Shown: positions 24,920 through 33,791 of the stretch, piece by piece
Numbering within the stretch: the stretch's first letter is position 1
Layout of the letters: each line of letters starts with the position of its first letter
The notes under the pieces: model-generated
Seen by the model: the letters and a program-made list of their open reading frames with translations, nothing else
The model's database searches: none
What the model was told of the DNA's origin: nothing
Program-made: the position numbers and the translations under genes
NCBI GenBank assembly: GCA_902826485.1
Contig: CADEEZ010000021.1
Location: 1 to 35,094, forward strand
Length of the DNA: 35,094 nucleotides
From: an uncultured Gammaproteobacteria bacterium
GTDB taxonomy: Bacteria > Pseudomonadota > Gammaproteobacteria > Berkiellales > Berkiellaceae
Direction: 5' to 3'

Positions 24920-26730
24920 TATTTATTCTCTTTCTTCGAATCAGATTTTACTTTTAAAATCGCCAAGAAGGCATCTTGTGGTATTTCAACTTGTCCAACT
25001 TGTTTCATTCGTTTTTTCCCTTCCTTTTGTTTTTCTAACAATTTTCTTTTACGAGAGACGTCTCCCCCATAACACTTAGCCGTCACATTTTTTCTGAGTG
25101 CTTTAATGCTGGTTCTGGCTATCACATTACTGCCGATCGTGGCTTGAATGGCCACATCGTACATTTGTCTTGGAATGACTTCTCTTAATCTTTCGGTTAA
25201 GTCTCGTCCTCTGCTAATGGCATGATCTTTATAAACGATGGCGCTCAAGGCATCCACTCTGTCGCCATTGATTAAAATATCGAGCTTCACTAAGCTGGCC
25301 GCTTGAAACCGCACAAAATGATAATCGAAAGAAGCATAGCCTCGGCTTACTGATTTTAATCTATCAAAGAAATCAAGTACGACTTCATTTAAAGGCAATT
25401 CATAGGTTAAAGACACTTGCTTACCCAAAAAGAGCATCTTTATTTGAACGCCCCTTTTTTCAACACAAAGCTGAATCACATTACCTAAATAAGTTTGAGG
25501 TACTAAGATATGCGCTTCAACGATGGGTTCGCGCATTTCTTCTATAATGGCCGGATCAGGTAAGTTTGACGGATTATCGATATTTAACACTTCTTCTTTT
25601 TTGGTTAAAATCTCATAAACGACCGTCGGGGCTGTTGTGATTAAATTGAGCTGATATTCTCGCTCTAATCTTTCTTGAATGATTTCCATATGCAGCAGCC
25701 CCAAAAAGCCACAGCGAAAACCAAACCCAAGTGCTTGAGAAGATTCTGGTTCAAAAAACAAGGAGGCGTCATTTAGGCTGAGCTTATTTAAAGCTTCTCT
25801 AAAAGATTCAAAATCTTCAGCATTCACAGGAAAAACACCGGCAAAAACTTTAGGCTGAATTTGTTTAAAACCAGGTAACCCTTCAGCTGAACCATTTTTA
25901 GCAGTGGTAATCGTATCACCAACCGGCGCACCATGAATGTCTTTTATACCCGCAATCACGAATCCCACTGATCCCGTGTGCAAAGAATCACAAAATTCTC
26001 TTTTGGGGGTAAAGTAACCCACTTCAGTGACGATATGTTCGTGGCCCGTAGATAAAATTTTAATTTTACTGCCTTTATCTATTCGGCCATTTTTCACGCG
26101 AACCAAAGAAATCACGCCCATGTAACTATCAAACCAAGAATCAATAATTAAGGCTTGGAGAGGCGCTTCTGGTGCCCCTTCAGGTGCAGGGACAAGTGCA
26201 ACAATTTGTTCGAGTAATTCTGTTATGCCTATGCCTGTTTTAGCGCTTACTTTAATGGCATGATGGGCTTCAATGGCAATAATCTCTTCAATTTCTTGAA
26301 TGACTCTTTCGGGTTCAGCTTGAGGCAAGTCTATTTTATTTAAAACAGGTATCACCACCAACCCTTGTTCTAAGGCGGTATAACAATTAGCAACTGTTTG
26401 CGCTTCCACACCTTGTCCTGCGTCCACAACCAACAAAGCCCCTTCACAGGCAGCAAGAGATCGAGAGACTTCATAAGAAAAATCGACATGACCAGGTGTA
26501 TCAATAAAATTAAACTCGTATACCTGCCCACTGAGTGATTTATAGTTTAAACGGACACTATGCGCTTTAATGGTAATACCACGCTCTTTTTCGAGATCCA
26601 TTGAGTCGAGCACCTGACTTTGCATTTCGCGTTCAGACAGGCCTCCACACTCTTGAATAAACCTATCAGATAGAGTCGACTTGCCGTGATCAATATGGGC
26701 AATAATAGAAAAATTACGAATATATTGCAT
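24919..26730 (-). CDS. lepA: Elongation factor 4
   Basis: Translational GTPase that binds the ribosome and affects translocation or initiation under stress. The 603-residue product has G1 AHIDHGKST (about 10-18), G3 DTPGHVDF, G4 NKIDLP, EF-G-like domains III and V, and the LepA-specific C-terminal domain ([19 protein letters not shown] split by lysines) near the end. Length matches the family (about 600). Pairing with lepB downstream is the conserved order. Confidence 0.98.
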   Translation of the reverse strand: MQYIRNFSIIAHIDHGKSTLSDRFIQECGGLSEREMQSQVLDSMDLEKERGITIKAHSVRLNYKSLSGQVYEFNFIDTPGHVDFSYEVSRSLAACEGALLVVDAGQGVEAQTVANCYTALEQGLVVIPVLNKIDLPQAEPERVIQEIEEIIAIEAHHAIKVSAKTGIGITELLEQIVALVPAPEGAPEAPLQALIIDSWFDSYMGVISLVRVKNGRIDKGSKIKILSTGHEHIVTEVGYFTPKREFCDSLHTGSVGFVIAGIKDIHGAPVGDTITTAKNGSAEGLPGFKQIQPKVFAGVFPVNAEDFESFREALNKLSLNDASLFFEPESSQALGFGFRCGFLGLLHMEIIQERLEREYQLNLITTAPTVVYEILTKKEEVLNIDNPSNLPDPAIIEEMREPIVEAHILVPQTYLGNVIQLCVEKRGVQIKMLFLGKQVSLTYELPLNEVVLDFFDRLKSVSRGYASFDYHFVRFQAASLVKLDILINGDRVDALSAIVYKDHAISRGRDLTERLREVIPRQMYDVAIQATIGSNVIARTSIKALRKNVTAKCYGGDVSRKRKLLEKQKEGKKRMKQVGQVEIPQDAFLAILKVKSDSKKENK

Positions 26731-26828
26731 TGCTAAAATCTTAGTTAGTTTGATTTAATTGTTATGTTGCCGTGTTTGGTAGCTATTCTACCGTTTTAGC
26801 AAAACAATTTCAGCAAATGATCTCGATT

Positions 26829-27410
26829 TTAGGTATTACGTAAAATGGGCCTAATTTTTCGTTCAATTGCGGCGCGTGCCCTAAAAATACGAGAACGTAC
26901 TGTGCCAATGGGGCAAGACATGACCCCTGCTATTTCTTCGTAACTTAATCCTTCTAGTTCTCGCAAGGTAATAGCTAATTTTAGCTCTCTGGGAAGATGA
27001 TCGATGGCCATAAACACAACATGCTCTATTTCATCTGATTGAATAATTTTATCGGGAGAAATAAATTCTTTTATTTCATTTTTCAGTAAGGTTTGATCGA
27101 TATCAATTAATTCGACATTGGCTTCCATCGCCCGTTTATTTTGAGACGCTAAGTAATTTTTAGCCGAATTGATAGCAATACGATATAACCAAGTATAAAA
27201 ACTACTATCACCCCGAAAATGGGCCAGCGCATTATAGGCTTTAATAAAAGATTCTTGCGTAACGTCTAATGCTTCACTTTGATCAGAAATGTAACGGGAA
27301 ACCAATTTATTTAATCTAAATTGATATTTTTCAACTAATATATCAAACGCATGTTTATTTCCTTTTAACACGAGCTCAACTAATTCATTATCAGAAAGTT
27401 GATTGCTCAT
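26829..27410 (-). CDS. rpoE: RNA polymerase sigma factor RpoE
   Basis: ECF sigma factor for the envelope-stress response. The 193 residues show region 2 (DILVEKYQFRLNKL through DVTQESFIKAYNAL and FYTWLYRIAINSAKNYL, about 19-90) and region 4 (LPRELKLAITLRELEGLSYEEIA with IGTVRSRIFRARAAI, about 134-187), closely matching the RpoE/AlgU subfamily. Normally rseA/mucA and rseB follow; here lepA follows after 98 bp and no anti-sigma gene is present in the window. The ATG at 27410 has GAGG about 9 bases upstream. Reading it as a different ECF group is unlikely given the region 2 and 4 wording. Confidence 0.95.
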   Translation of the reverse strand: MSNQLSDNELVELVLKGNKHAFDILVEKYQFRLNKLVSRYISDQSEALDVTQESFIKAYNALAHFRGDSSFYTWLYRIAINSAKNYLASQNKRAMEANVELIDIDQTLLKNEIKEFISPDKIIQSDEIEHVVFMAIDHLPRELKLAITLRELEGLSYEEIAGVMSCPIGTVRSRIFRARAAIERKIRPILRNT

Positions 27411-27466
27411 ACTGATTGCCCTCGTTACTGGTTATATTTTAGGCTACTCTCGATTTGATCTTATCT

Positions 27467-27480
27467 GTCAAATATTTGAC
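27467..27480. promoter_or_regulatory. 14-bp perfect palindrome upstream of rpoE
   Basis: GTCAAATATTTGAC is an exact inverted repeat 57-70 bases before the rpoE ATG. It may be an operator, or overlap a TTGACA-like -35 element. Chance occurrence in AT-rich DNA cannot be excluded. Confidence 0.4.
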
Positions 27481-27581
27481 TAGCGTATCGGCATGGCCCC
27501 TAGACAAGTAAGCGTACAATGGTACATATTCGATGAGCGGTGGCATTTAAGGTTAAATCAACATGAACTTTTAAAATTTAC

Positions 27582-27887
27582 CTAGACATAAAACCAAAGA
27601 TGAGCGCAGAGTTTTCGGTAAACAGCAGAAGGGTAAAAAAAGCGGGAAATTACAATAGAATAGCGTTTATGTTGGTCTAGTGTTTGAAAATTCAGTACTA
27701 ACCACCAACGCGATCGATAACTATCGCCATTTAATCGGACTATTTTAATGTCACGATTAGCAAAGACAATCTTCCATAAATCCACCTGCCCGGGCGCAGT
27801 ATATTGTGTTAAGCGAATTATTTTATTTTTATTGTTTTTTTTAAATAAACCAACAAAGGGATTATCTTTTATATTAATAATCAGCAT
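27582..27887 (-). CDS. ygfX: YgfX/CptA-like protein lacking its membrane part
   Basis: A 101-residue protein whose residues of about 38-100 fit the cytoplasmic half of the YgfX (CptA) family: WKIVFANRDIKIVRLNGDS, WWLVLNF and YRKLCAHLWF. It lies 7 bp after sdhE, the partner gene in many proteobacteria. Family members of about 135-140 residues begin with two membrane helices; here that part is missing and there is no room for it upstream, because sdhE ends at once. In E. coli YgfX has been reported to act at FtsZ/MreB; a role here is unknown. No clear ribosome site. Confidence 0.6.
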   Translation of the reverse strand: MLIINIKDNPFVGLFKKNNKNKIIRLTQYTAPGQVDLWKIVFANRDIKIVRLNGDSYRSRWWLVLNFQTLDQHKRYSIVISRFFYPSAVYRKLCAHLWFYV

Positions 27888-27894
27888 GTAAAGA

Positions 27895-28152
27895 TTATTG
27901 GGCTAGTCGATAAGCGCGTATTAATTTTATGATTTCATTAAAATTGCTGTCATCAGGTTGAGCACGGAGCATTAACCAATCGAATAAATCAACATCATTT
28001 TCTTCTAATAGAATAATAAATGTCTTTTTTCGCGCATCATTTAAAATAGGATAGATATTTTCACAAAAAGGGATTAAAAAAATATCCAATTCCAACATGC
28101 CTCTACGGCAACGCCATTTGATTGTAGTGGCATCTAGCAATAGCCCGGTCAT
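27895..28152 (-). CDS. sdhE: FAD assembly factor SdhE
   Basis: Small protein that promotes covalent FAD attachment to succinate dehydrogenase SdhA. The 85 residues contain the family's RGxxE motif in CRRGMLELD (residues 15-23, Arg17-Gly18) and the helical pattern LEENDVDLFDWLMLRAQP. The E. coli order sdhE-ygfX is kept. The ygfZ gene that adjoins sdhE in E. coli lies 1.3 kb away, separated by two secreted-protein genes. Confidence 0.93.
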   Translation of the reverse strand: MTGLLLDATTIKWRCRRGMLELDIFLIPFCENIYPILNDARKKTFIILLEENDVDLFDWLMLRAQPDDSNFNEIIKLIRAYRLAQ

Positions 28153-28242
28153 AAATTAAACTCATATAATAATATAATGGATTTGAAGTTTTACAACTTA
28201 GATTCTAAACTTAAAAAGTTATTTATATGCTATGTAAAAAAG

Positions 28243-28275
28243 TTGCACAATCTGATAAATTTTTGCACAATATGA
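28243..28275 (+). promoter_or_regulatory. Direct repeat 20 bp apart upstream of the secreted-protein gene
   Basis: TTGCACAATCTGA at 28243-28255 and TTGCACAATATGA at 28263-28275 differ at one position and start 20 bp apart, or two turns of the helix. They lie 62-94 bases before the ATG at 28337, and also upstream of the divergent sdhE. A tandem regulator site is possible. Confidence 0.4.
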
Positions 28276-28336
28276 GACGCATGGCAAATGTACTAAGTTG
28301 TTAGCTATGTTATCATTTTAATCTTTGAGGTGAATC

Positions 28337-28513
28337 ATGTCTAAAAATATAATTAGTGCTTCTATTATAGCGCTACTCTTCTCTTCAGTTTGCTTTGCAA
28401 ATGTTCAAGGCACGAGCGATGCGGATCCTATTCTGCCAACTGAAATGAAATCTATTCTATCCTTTTGTGATGATCATGAGGGCGATACAACGCTAACAAC
28501 AGAAGACAACTAA
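28337..28513 (+). CDS. Small secreted acidic protein, paralogue of the downstream repeat protein
   Basis: A 58-residue protein, not recognised outside this window. Signal peptide of about 21 residues (MSKNIISASIIALLFSSVCF, then A), with a mature start NVQGTSDADPILPTEMK and an acidic tail (CDDHEGDTTLTTEDN). The signal peptide, the ANVxG junction and the PTEMK/PVEMK motif match the 192-residue protein at 28774-29352, and a similar inverted repeat follows both genes, so they arose by duplication. GAGGTGA lies upstream of the ATG at good spacing. The mature part has a single repeat unit rather than several. Confidence 0.75.
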   Translation: MSKNIISASIIALLFSSVCFANVQGTSDADPILPTEMKSILSFCDDHEGDTTLTTEDN

Positions 28514-28538
28514 TTTTTATTTTTACCATTATATTTTA

Positions 28539-28577
28539 ACAGGCAAATTTTTTATCTGTTTTTAATTAATTGCCTGT
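28539..28577. repeat. Inverted repeat after the small secreted gene
   Basis: ACAGGCAA (28539-28546) pairs with TTGCCTGT (28570-28577) around a T-rich 23-base loop. A near-identical structure follows the paralogue at 29381-29417. It may protect or end the transcript; no T-run follows the 3' arm. Confidence 0.6.
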
Positions 28578-28773
28578 ATAGTTATAGTTCTGAACAATCT
28601 AAATGTTGCCATTTTTTTAACAAAAATTTAGTAGTTATCTTTTCAGATCCTATACTTTGAATTTGGGTTTGAGCGTTTTTTCTGCTAAAGTCTCTAGGAC
28701 ATTGCTTGTTTATTTTTTTTGCAGTTTTTATAAACAGGGTTTGTTAAATATTTTTAATTAATTGAGGTGATTT

Positions 28774-29352
28774 ATGTTTAAAACTCTAGTTGGTGCTTCT
28801 CTTGCAGCACTGTTCTTTTCTTCTGTTTCAGTAGCAAATGTACCGGGCGTAACTGAAGGGGATGAAGGTTCCACGCCTGAAATGTTTAGTCTATTATTAG
28901 TAAATGCAGACCAAGATGCACATCCTGTTGCACCAGTTGAAATGAAATTGTTTGCTTCTGCAGAAGCAAAAGATGATGCCATTCCAACAGCTGAAATGCT
29001 CTTATTATTTGCTCATAACGAAGAAGGTGATGTATTACCAACTGAACGTTTAGCTCAAATAGAAGATGATGCTATTCCAACGGCTGAAATGATGGCTCCT
29101 TTGTTTGTACAAAACGAAGAAAGTGATGTATTACCAGCTGAACGTTTAGCGCAAGTAGAAGATGATGCTATTCCAGCAGCTGAAATGATGGCTTTTTTAC
29201 TGTTTGCACAAAACGAAGAAAGCGATGTATTGCCAGCTGAACGTTTAGCTCAAGTACAACAAGATGATGACGCTATTCCAGCGGCTGAAATGTTGTTATT
29301 GTTTGCTGATGCACAAGATGCAGTAGACGTGCTTCCAACAGACATAGGCTAA
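28774..29352 (+). CDS. Secreted acidic protein with tandem 31-35-residue repeats
   Basis: A 192-residue protein with a clear Sec signal peptide (residues 1-21, ending SVSVA before NVPG). The mature part is made of repeats DDAIPxAEM..., a hydrophobic stretch (LLLF), then NEESDVLPAERLAQ. Units start at residues 67, 98, 130 and 165, the last being partial, with two worn units before them (TPEMFSLLL and APVEMKLF). It is very acidic and lacks Cys. Predicted exported to the periplasm or outside; no known family recognised. Repeats at the DNA level are close enough for copy-number change by slippage. GAGGTGA precedes the ATG. It is paralogous to the 58-residue protein upstream. Confidence 0.8.
   Translation: MFKTLVGASLAALFFSSVSVANVPGVTEGDEGSTPEMFSLLLVNADQDAHPVAPVEMKLFASAEAKDDAIPTAEMLLLFAHNEEGDVLPTERLAQIEDDAIPTAEMMAPLFVQNEESDVLPAERLAQVEDDAIPAAEMMAFLLFAQNEESDVLPAERLAQVQQDDDAIPAAEMLLLFADAQDAVDVLPTDIG
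28972..29349 (+). repeat. Coding tandem repeat, about 96 bp per unit
   Basis: Four units start at 28972, 29065, 29161 and 29266 (93, 96, 105 and a final 84 bp), each opening GATGATGC[CT]ATTCCA or a variant with an extra GAT/GAC. Units two and three are the most alike. Confidence 0.85.
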
Positions 29353-29380
29353 TTTTTAGCATTTACGCCTATTTTTTTAC

Positions 29381-29417
29381 CAGGCAATTTTTTTAGCTGT
29401 TTTTAATAAATTGCCTG
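29381..29417. repeat. Inverted repeat after the secreted repeat-protein gene
   Basis: CAGGCAA (29381-29387) pairs with TTGCCTG (29411-29417) around a T-rich loop. It copies the structure at 28539-28577, showing that the duplication included the 3' flank. Confidence 0.6.
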
Positions 29418-29485
29418 AGTGTACTTGATTAAACTCACCCTCTGCCTATATCATCATCGCATTATGTATGCTTAGAGTAATGATA

Positions 29486-30469
29486 ATGACCGATTGGCTG
29501 CCTATACTTCAAAAGTTTTCAGGAATATTGAATCAAGAACCTTCGCACTTAGTGCCTTGTGTGAGTTTTAGCGAAAAAAAACCGCAGAAGAACAATTTAA
29601 TATGCCCATTAACTAACATATCTTATTTGTCTGTTGAAGGTGTTGATGCAGAAAAGTTTTTACAAGGTCAACTAACTTGTGATCTGCGGGAAATAAGCAC
29701 AAATACCATAAAACTTTCTGGGCATTGTAATCCAAAAGGACGCCTACATGGCGTATTTTATACTATTCAAAATAATATCAATCATTATTTTCTTGCTATG
29801 CCCAGTGTTCAACTTGAACACATACAAGCGTCTCTTAAAAAATATGCCATTTTTTCAAAAATAAAAATAAAACCTGTCGCTTTATATAGTTTTGGAATTA
29901 TCGCTGAACAATCTTCTCTAGAGCAGATTGATTCAACTCTAACAAATATAAAAATATTTGATAAATATGACCAAGAAAAAACACATACCAGTTTTATAAA
30001 ACTGCCCTGCCATGATGAAAATTTATTTCGTTTTTTTATTATTTTAAATCCTAACCAGGCAACAACTGAACATGAACAAGTAGCCGATTTTTGGCATAAT
30101 TTAACGCTATTGGGTTTTAATGCTATAGGCACTTGTGATTGGCACAAGTTTAATATTTTAAGTTTATTGCCTTCAATCTACCCAGAAACAACTGAAAAAT
30201 GTTTACCCCATACTTTAAATTTGCCACAACTGGGTGCAGTCAGTTTTAAAAAAGGGTGTTATACAGGGCAAGAAATTGTCGCCCGAATGGAATATTTAGG
30301 GAATCTTAAAAAAACGATAACTTATCAAGAATTTCAATCTAGCACGCCCCCCCCACCTTTGGGTGAAAGCATAACGGATAAGTCCGATCATCTTTTACTA
30401 GATTATGTACCATTAAACACATCCGAAAAATCTAACACTTATTTGGGTTTATTTATCACAGATATATAA
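29486..30469 (+). CDS. ygfZ: Folate-dependent Fe-S protein YgfZ
   Basis: Tetrahydrofolate-binding protein of the GcvT/CAF17 fold that helps assemble or repair certain iron-sulfur enzymes. The 327-residue product contains the diagnostic KGCYTGQE (Cys at about residue 258) followed by VARMEYLG, plus an N-terminal VEGVDAEKFLQGQLTCDL segment. Length matches E. coli YgfZ (326). The ATG at 29486 is favoured, with AGAG 8 bases upstream; ATGs at 29468 and 29480 are also in frame. Its 3' end overlaps the next convergent gene by 31 bp. Confidence 0.93.
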   Translation: MTDWLPILQKFSGILNQEPSHLVPCVSFSEKKPQKNNLICPLTNISYLSVEGVDAEKFLQGQLTCDLREISTNTIKLSGHCNPKGRLHGVFYTIQNNINHYFLAMPSVQLEHIQASLKKYAIFSKIKIKPVALYSFGIIAEQSSLEQIDSTLTNIKIFDKYDQEKTHTSFIKLPCHDENLFRFFIILNPNQATTEHEQVADFWHNLTLLGFNAIGTCDWHKFNILSLLPSIYPETTEKCLPHTLNLPQLGAVSFKKGCYTGQEIVARMEYLGNLKKTITYQEFQSSTPPPPLGESITDKSDHLLLDYVPLNTSEKSNTYLGLFITDI

Positions 30470-31062
30470 CGCTGCTTTGAAGCAAAATCAAACTTGTGAA
30501 AGCGATAACATAATTTATCAAGACTATTTGCTTTGTGAGAGAGAAAATCACGAAGCGGGGAAAAAATTAAATTTTTATTCACCTTAATCATCTTTTGCTT
30601 ATCACAATTAACCCCGAATTTATTATTTTTTACTTTAGGCTTAAACCCACTTCCCTCTTTAGGAAAATAATGATTATCTTCGAACATTATAGCCTGATCT
30701 TTAAATCCTTCAAATAAAATCGAACAGTTATCAGAGGGTAGCTTAAAGGCCTCAAGTTTACTCGTATCAAGACACCAAACAGATTTATCTATTCTAAGTT
30801 GTTTATTATTATTTTCTAAGGGTAAATACAATATTCTATCTTGAGAATACTGCATTAATTCATGAAGACATTTAATTTTGACATCTGCTTGTATGCTCAA
30901 TGAATCGATAATTTTCATCTGTGTTTTTGTGATATTAAAAAAATCAAAAATTTGAGACAGGTCATTTTTAGATAAAAGCTTAGAAAAGCACTGAGGAACT
31001 GATTTTTGTCTCAAGCGCTTAAGGCGTTTAATAAAACGTTTAAAATTTTTATGCCTGGCCAT
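30439..31062 (-). CDS. Unrecognised basic protein
   Basis: A 207-residue protein with no recognised domain. The N-terminus is strongly basic (ARHKNFKRFIKRLKRLRQK), with a predicted amphipathic or nucleic-acid-binding helix; the remainder is mixed, with SNILFEGF-like strands in the middle and a basic C-terminus (KQRYISVINKPK). No signal peptide or membrane segment. AAGGA stands 8 bases before the ATG at 31062, supporting it as a real gene. It converges on ygfZ with a 31-bp overlap, and it lies downstream of lysS on the same strand after an 82-bp gap. A secreted effector or a lineage-specific cytoplasmic protein are both possible. Confidence 0.65.
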   Translation of the reverse strand: MARHKNFKRFIKRLKRLRQKSVPQCFSKLLSKNDLSQIFDFFNITKTQMKIIDSLSIQADVKIKCLHELMQYSQDRILYLPLENNNKQLRIDKSVWCLDTSKLEAFKLPSDNCSILFEGFKDQAIMFEDNHYFPKEGSGFKPKVKNNKFGVNCDKQKMIKVNKNLIFSPLRDFLSHKANSLDKLCYRFHKFDFASKQRYISVINKPK

Positions 31063-31144
31063 AAAGCTGATCCTTACATAATTTTATATGATTATAGATC
31101 AGATTTATGACTATATTTGACTGTAGGTCAGTATCCTTTTGCTG

Positions 31145-32662
31145 TTATTTTGACCTTAAATGAGGAAATAAAATGACATCTCTAATAGAAGCAGAATCGG
31201 TCAAAAGCATCACAAACCTATCTATGCCTATGCCCACACCTGCACTTGGTGGCAAACCATGCTCTAGTGCGGTTATATAATCAGTGTCATAATGCATAGC
31301 CTCATTATCACCAGCTTGCAATTGTTCCACCTGTTTTTTAAAGCGTTCGTCTTGATCTTCGGCATCATTTAATTCTGAAAAACCATTAGCCAATTCCCGG
31401 CCACAAATGATTAATTCAAACCTATCGGTAATATCAGGGTTTTTATCATTTTTACGTGCCAAAGGTGAAATTTCTGTGGGATATTCTGTTACAAAAGTCG
31501 GTTGAATCAAATTATGTTCAACCGTTTTTTCAAAAATTTCAGCTAATAATTTATCTTTACTGGCAGTAGGAGAAAATTCTATTTTAAGCTTTTCAGCATG
31601 CTGTTTCATTTTTTTAACATCAGTCAAACACGCTTGGGTAATATCTGGATTATATTTTAATACAGAATCTGCCATAGAGATTCTTAAAAAAGGCTGACCA
31701 AAATCTATTTCATGATTTTGATAGGTAAATTTAGTTGTCCCAAGTACTTTTGTAGAAACCTGTTTAAACATATCTTCTAACAAAGTCATCGCTTCTGCAT
31801 AATCTTGATACGCACAATAATACTCTAACATCGTAAATTCAGGATTATGACGAGGTGAAATACCTTCATTTCTGAAATTACGATTTATTTCAAACACTCG
31901 CTCCATGCCGCCTACCACTAAGCGCTTTAAATACAATTCAGGTGCAATTCTTAAATACATATCCATATCGAGTGCATGATGATGGGTTTGAAATGGCCGA
32001 GCCGTCGCACCACCTGGAATGGCTTGCATCATAGGTGTTTCCACTTCAGTAAATTGATGACCTGTTAAAAATTCACGAATGGCCTGTACAATTTGTGAAC
32101 GTGATTTAAATGTTTTTCTGGTTTGCTCATTCACAATCAAATCTAAATAACGTTGTCTGTAACACGTTTCTTTTTCGCTTAAGCCATGAAATTTATCTGG
32201 CAAGGGACGCAGTGATTTCGTTAATAACCTGATATTTTTCGCTTTTACAGACAATTCACCTGTTTTGGTTTTAAACAAAGTGCCTTCAACACCTAAAATA
32301 TCGCCGATATCCCAATGTTTAAATTCTTCGTATGTGTCTGGTGTTGAGAGTCCATCCGATTTAACATAGACTTGAATTTGCCCACCCATATCTTGAAGAT
32401 GACAAAAACTGGCCTTTCCCATTAAGCGGCGTAACATCATTCTGCCAGCCACTTTCACTTCGACGGGATTCGCCTCAAGTTCATCATGTGATTTTTCACC
32501 AAACTCAGCATGTAAACAAGCAGATACATAAGTGCGCCGAAAATCATTGGGGAAAACATTTTTTTGTGTTGCTCTGAGCACGGCTAATTTTTGTTTTCGA
32601 ACTTGAATTTGTTCATTTTCATCGATTAGCGTTTCTTCAATGGGATTAATCGTGTTAGTCAT
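31145..32662 (-). CDS. lysS: Lysyl-tRNA synthetase (class II)
   Basis: Charges tRNA-Lys. The 505-residue product has an N-terminal OB-fold anticodon domain (about 65-145) and class II motifs: motif 2 [20 protein letters not shown] (about 262-281) and motif 3 [12 protein letters not shown] near 484. Length is normal for LysS. The ATG at 32662 overlaps the prfB end by 8 bp, the same coupling as in E. coli (prfB-lysS). Confidence 0.98.
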   Translation of the reverse strand: MTNTINPIEETLIDENEQIQVRKQKLAVLRATQKNVFPNDFRRTYVSACLHAEFGEKSHDELEANPVEVKVAGRMMLRRLMGKASFCHLQDMGGQIQVYVKSDGLSTPDTYEEFKHWDIGDILGVEGTLFKTKTGELSVKAKNIRLLTKSLRPLPDKFHGLSEKETCYRQRYLDLIVNEQTRKTFKSRSQIVQAIREFLTGHQFTEVETPMMQAIPGGATARPFQTHHHALDMDMYLRIAPELYLKRLVVGGMERVFEINRNFRNEGISPRHNPEFTMLEYYCAYQDYAEAMTLLEDMFKQVSTKVLGTTKFTYQNHEIDFGQPFLRISMADSVLKYNPDITQACLTDVKKMKQHAEKLKIEFSPTASKDKLLAEIFEKTVEHNLIQPTFVTEYPTEISPLARKNDKNPDITDRFELIICGRELANGFSELNDAEDQDERFKKQVEQLQAGDNEAMHYDTDYITALEHGLPPSAGVGIGIDRFVMLLTDSASIRDVILFPHLRSK

Positions 32663-33765
32663 GTTGGTTTATTCCTGCTTTTAAGCTTGCTTCTATAAAC
32701 ATATCGAGTAAATCGCCATCTAATACGCCTTGCGTATTGCTGGTTTCTACCCCGGTTCGTAAATCTTTAATTCTAGAGTCGTCTAATACGTAAGAACGAA
32801 TTTGGGAGCCCCAACCAATATCGGTTTTTGTGTCTTCTAATGCTTGTTTTGTTGCATTACGTTTTTGCATTTCAAGTTCATATAACTTTGCGCGTAATTG
32901 AGACATCGCTTCTGCTTTATTTTTATGTTGAGAACGATCACTTTGACATTGTGTAACCGTGTTGGTTGGCAGATGCGTTATTCTCACGGCTGAATCTGTT
33001 CGGTTGACATGCTGCCCCCCTGCTCCACTGGCACGATACGTGTCTATTTTTAAATCTGCCGGATTGATATCCACTTCTATAGAATCATCGATTACCGGTG
33101 AAACAAAAACTGCGGCAAAAGAGGTATGTCGTCGATTACCTGAATCAAAAGGGGATTTTCGGACCAAGCGGTGAACACCTGTTTCGGTTTTTAGGCGCCC
33201 AAAAGCATATTCGCCCGATACTTTTATCGCCACGCCTTTTATGCCCGCCACTTCCCCATCAGATTTATCTAAAATGGTGGTTTCATAGCCCTGGGCATTG
33301 CACCATCTAATATACATTCTCATAATCATTTCAGCCCAATCTTGCGCTTCTGTGCCACCCGAACCTGATTGAATTTCTAAAAAGGCATCGTTAATATCTG
33401 TGACACCGCTGAACATACGCCTAAATTCAAGATCGGCGACTTCTCGAGCAAGTCCATCCGTATCAGCGTCTATTTGGTGCACGGTTTCTTCATCTTGACT
33501 TTCAAGGGCCATAGTAAGTAAGGCTTGATTATCTGCCACTGAACTTTGTAGATAATCTAAAGCATGTATGACTTTTTCAAGGCTAGCACGCTCTTTAGTT
33601 AAGGCCTGGGCAGCAACAGGATTTTGCCACAAAGCAGCACTTTCTAATTCTTTTGATACTTCTTCATAGCGTTCTTTTTTGAAATCATATTCAAAGATAC
33701 CCCCTAAGGGCATCTGTGCGTTTTGCTAAATCTGCAAGCAGCTCTGTAAGTTGGTTTACTTCCAT
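32655..33765 (-). CDS. prfB: Peptide chain release factor 2 (programmed +1 frameshift)
   Basis: Recognises UGA and UAA and releases the finished peptide. The gene starts at the ATG at 33765 (GAGAG upstream), reads 24 codons, meets an in-frame TGA at 33691-33693, and continues in the +1 frame (codon GAA at 33690-33692) for a total of about 369 residues. The downstream part has the anticodon-like tripeptide SPF ([10 protein letters not shown]) and the catalytic GGQ ([16 protein letters not shown]). Ignoring the frameshift leaves an artificially short frame starting at 33713. RF2 level is autoregulated by this site. It overlaps lysS by 8 bp. Confidence 0.97.
33691..33705 (-). promoter_or_regulatory. 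prfB programmed frameshift site
   Basis: On the minus strand: AGGGGG, TAT, then CTTTGA. The Shine-Dalgarno-like AGGGGG three bases before CTT and the in-frame TGA are the classic RF2 slippage signal, identical in layout to that of E. coli. Confidence 0.95.
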
Positions 33766-33791
33766 TTTTTCTCTCGAAAAATTAATTAAAA

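Noticed and set aside
24675..25079. Open frame of 134 codons on the plus strand
   Set aside because: Antisense across the lepA/lepB junction; no family features.
28758..28982. Open frame of 74 codons on the minus strand
   Set aside because: Antisense to the signal peptide and first part of the secreted repeat protein, which has a proper ribosome site.
28972..29349. Regular repeats that could suggest a CRISPR array
   Set aside because: Repeats are directly adjacent, in frame and coding; no constant repeat/spacer alternation and no cas genes.
29809..30147. Open frame of 112 codons on the minus strand
   Set aside because: Antisense to ygfZ; composition not protein-like.
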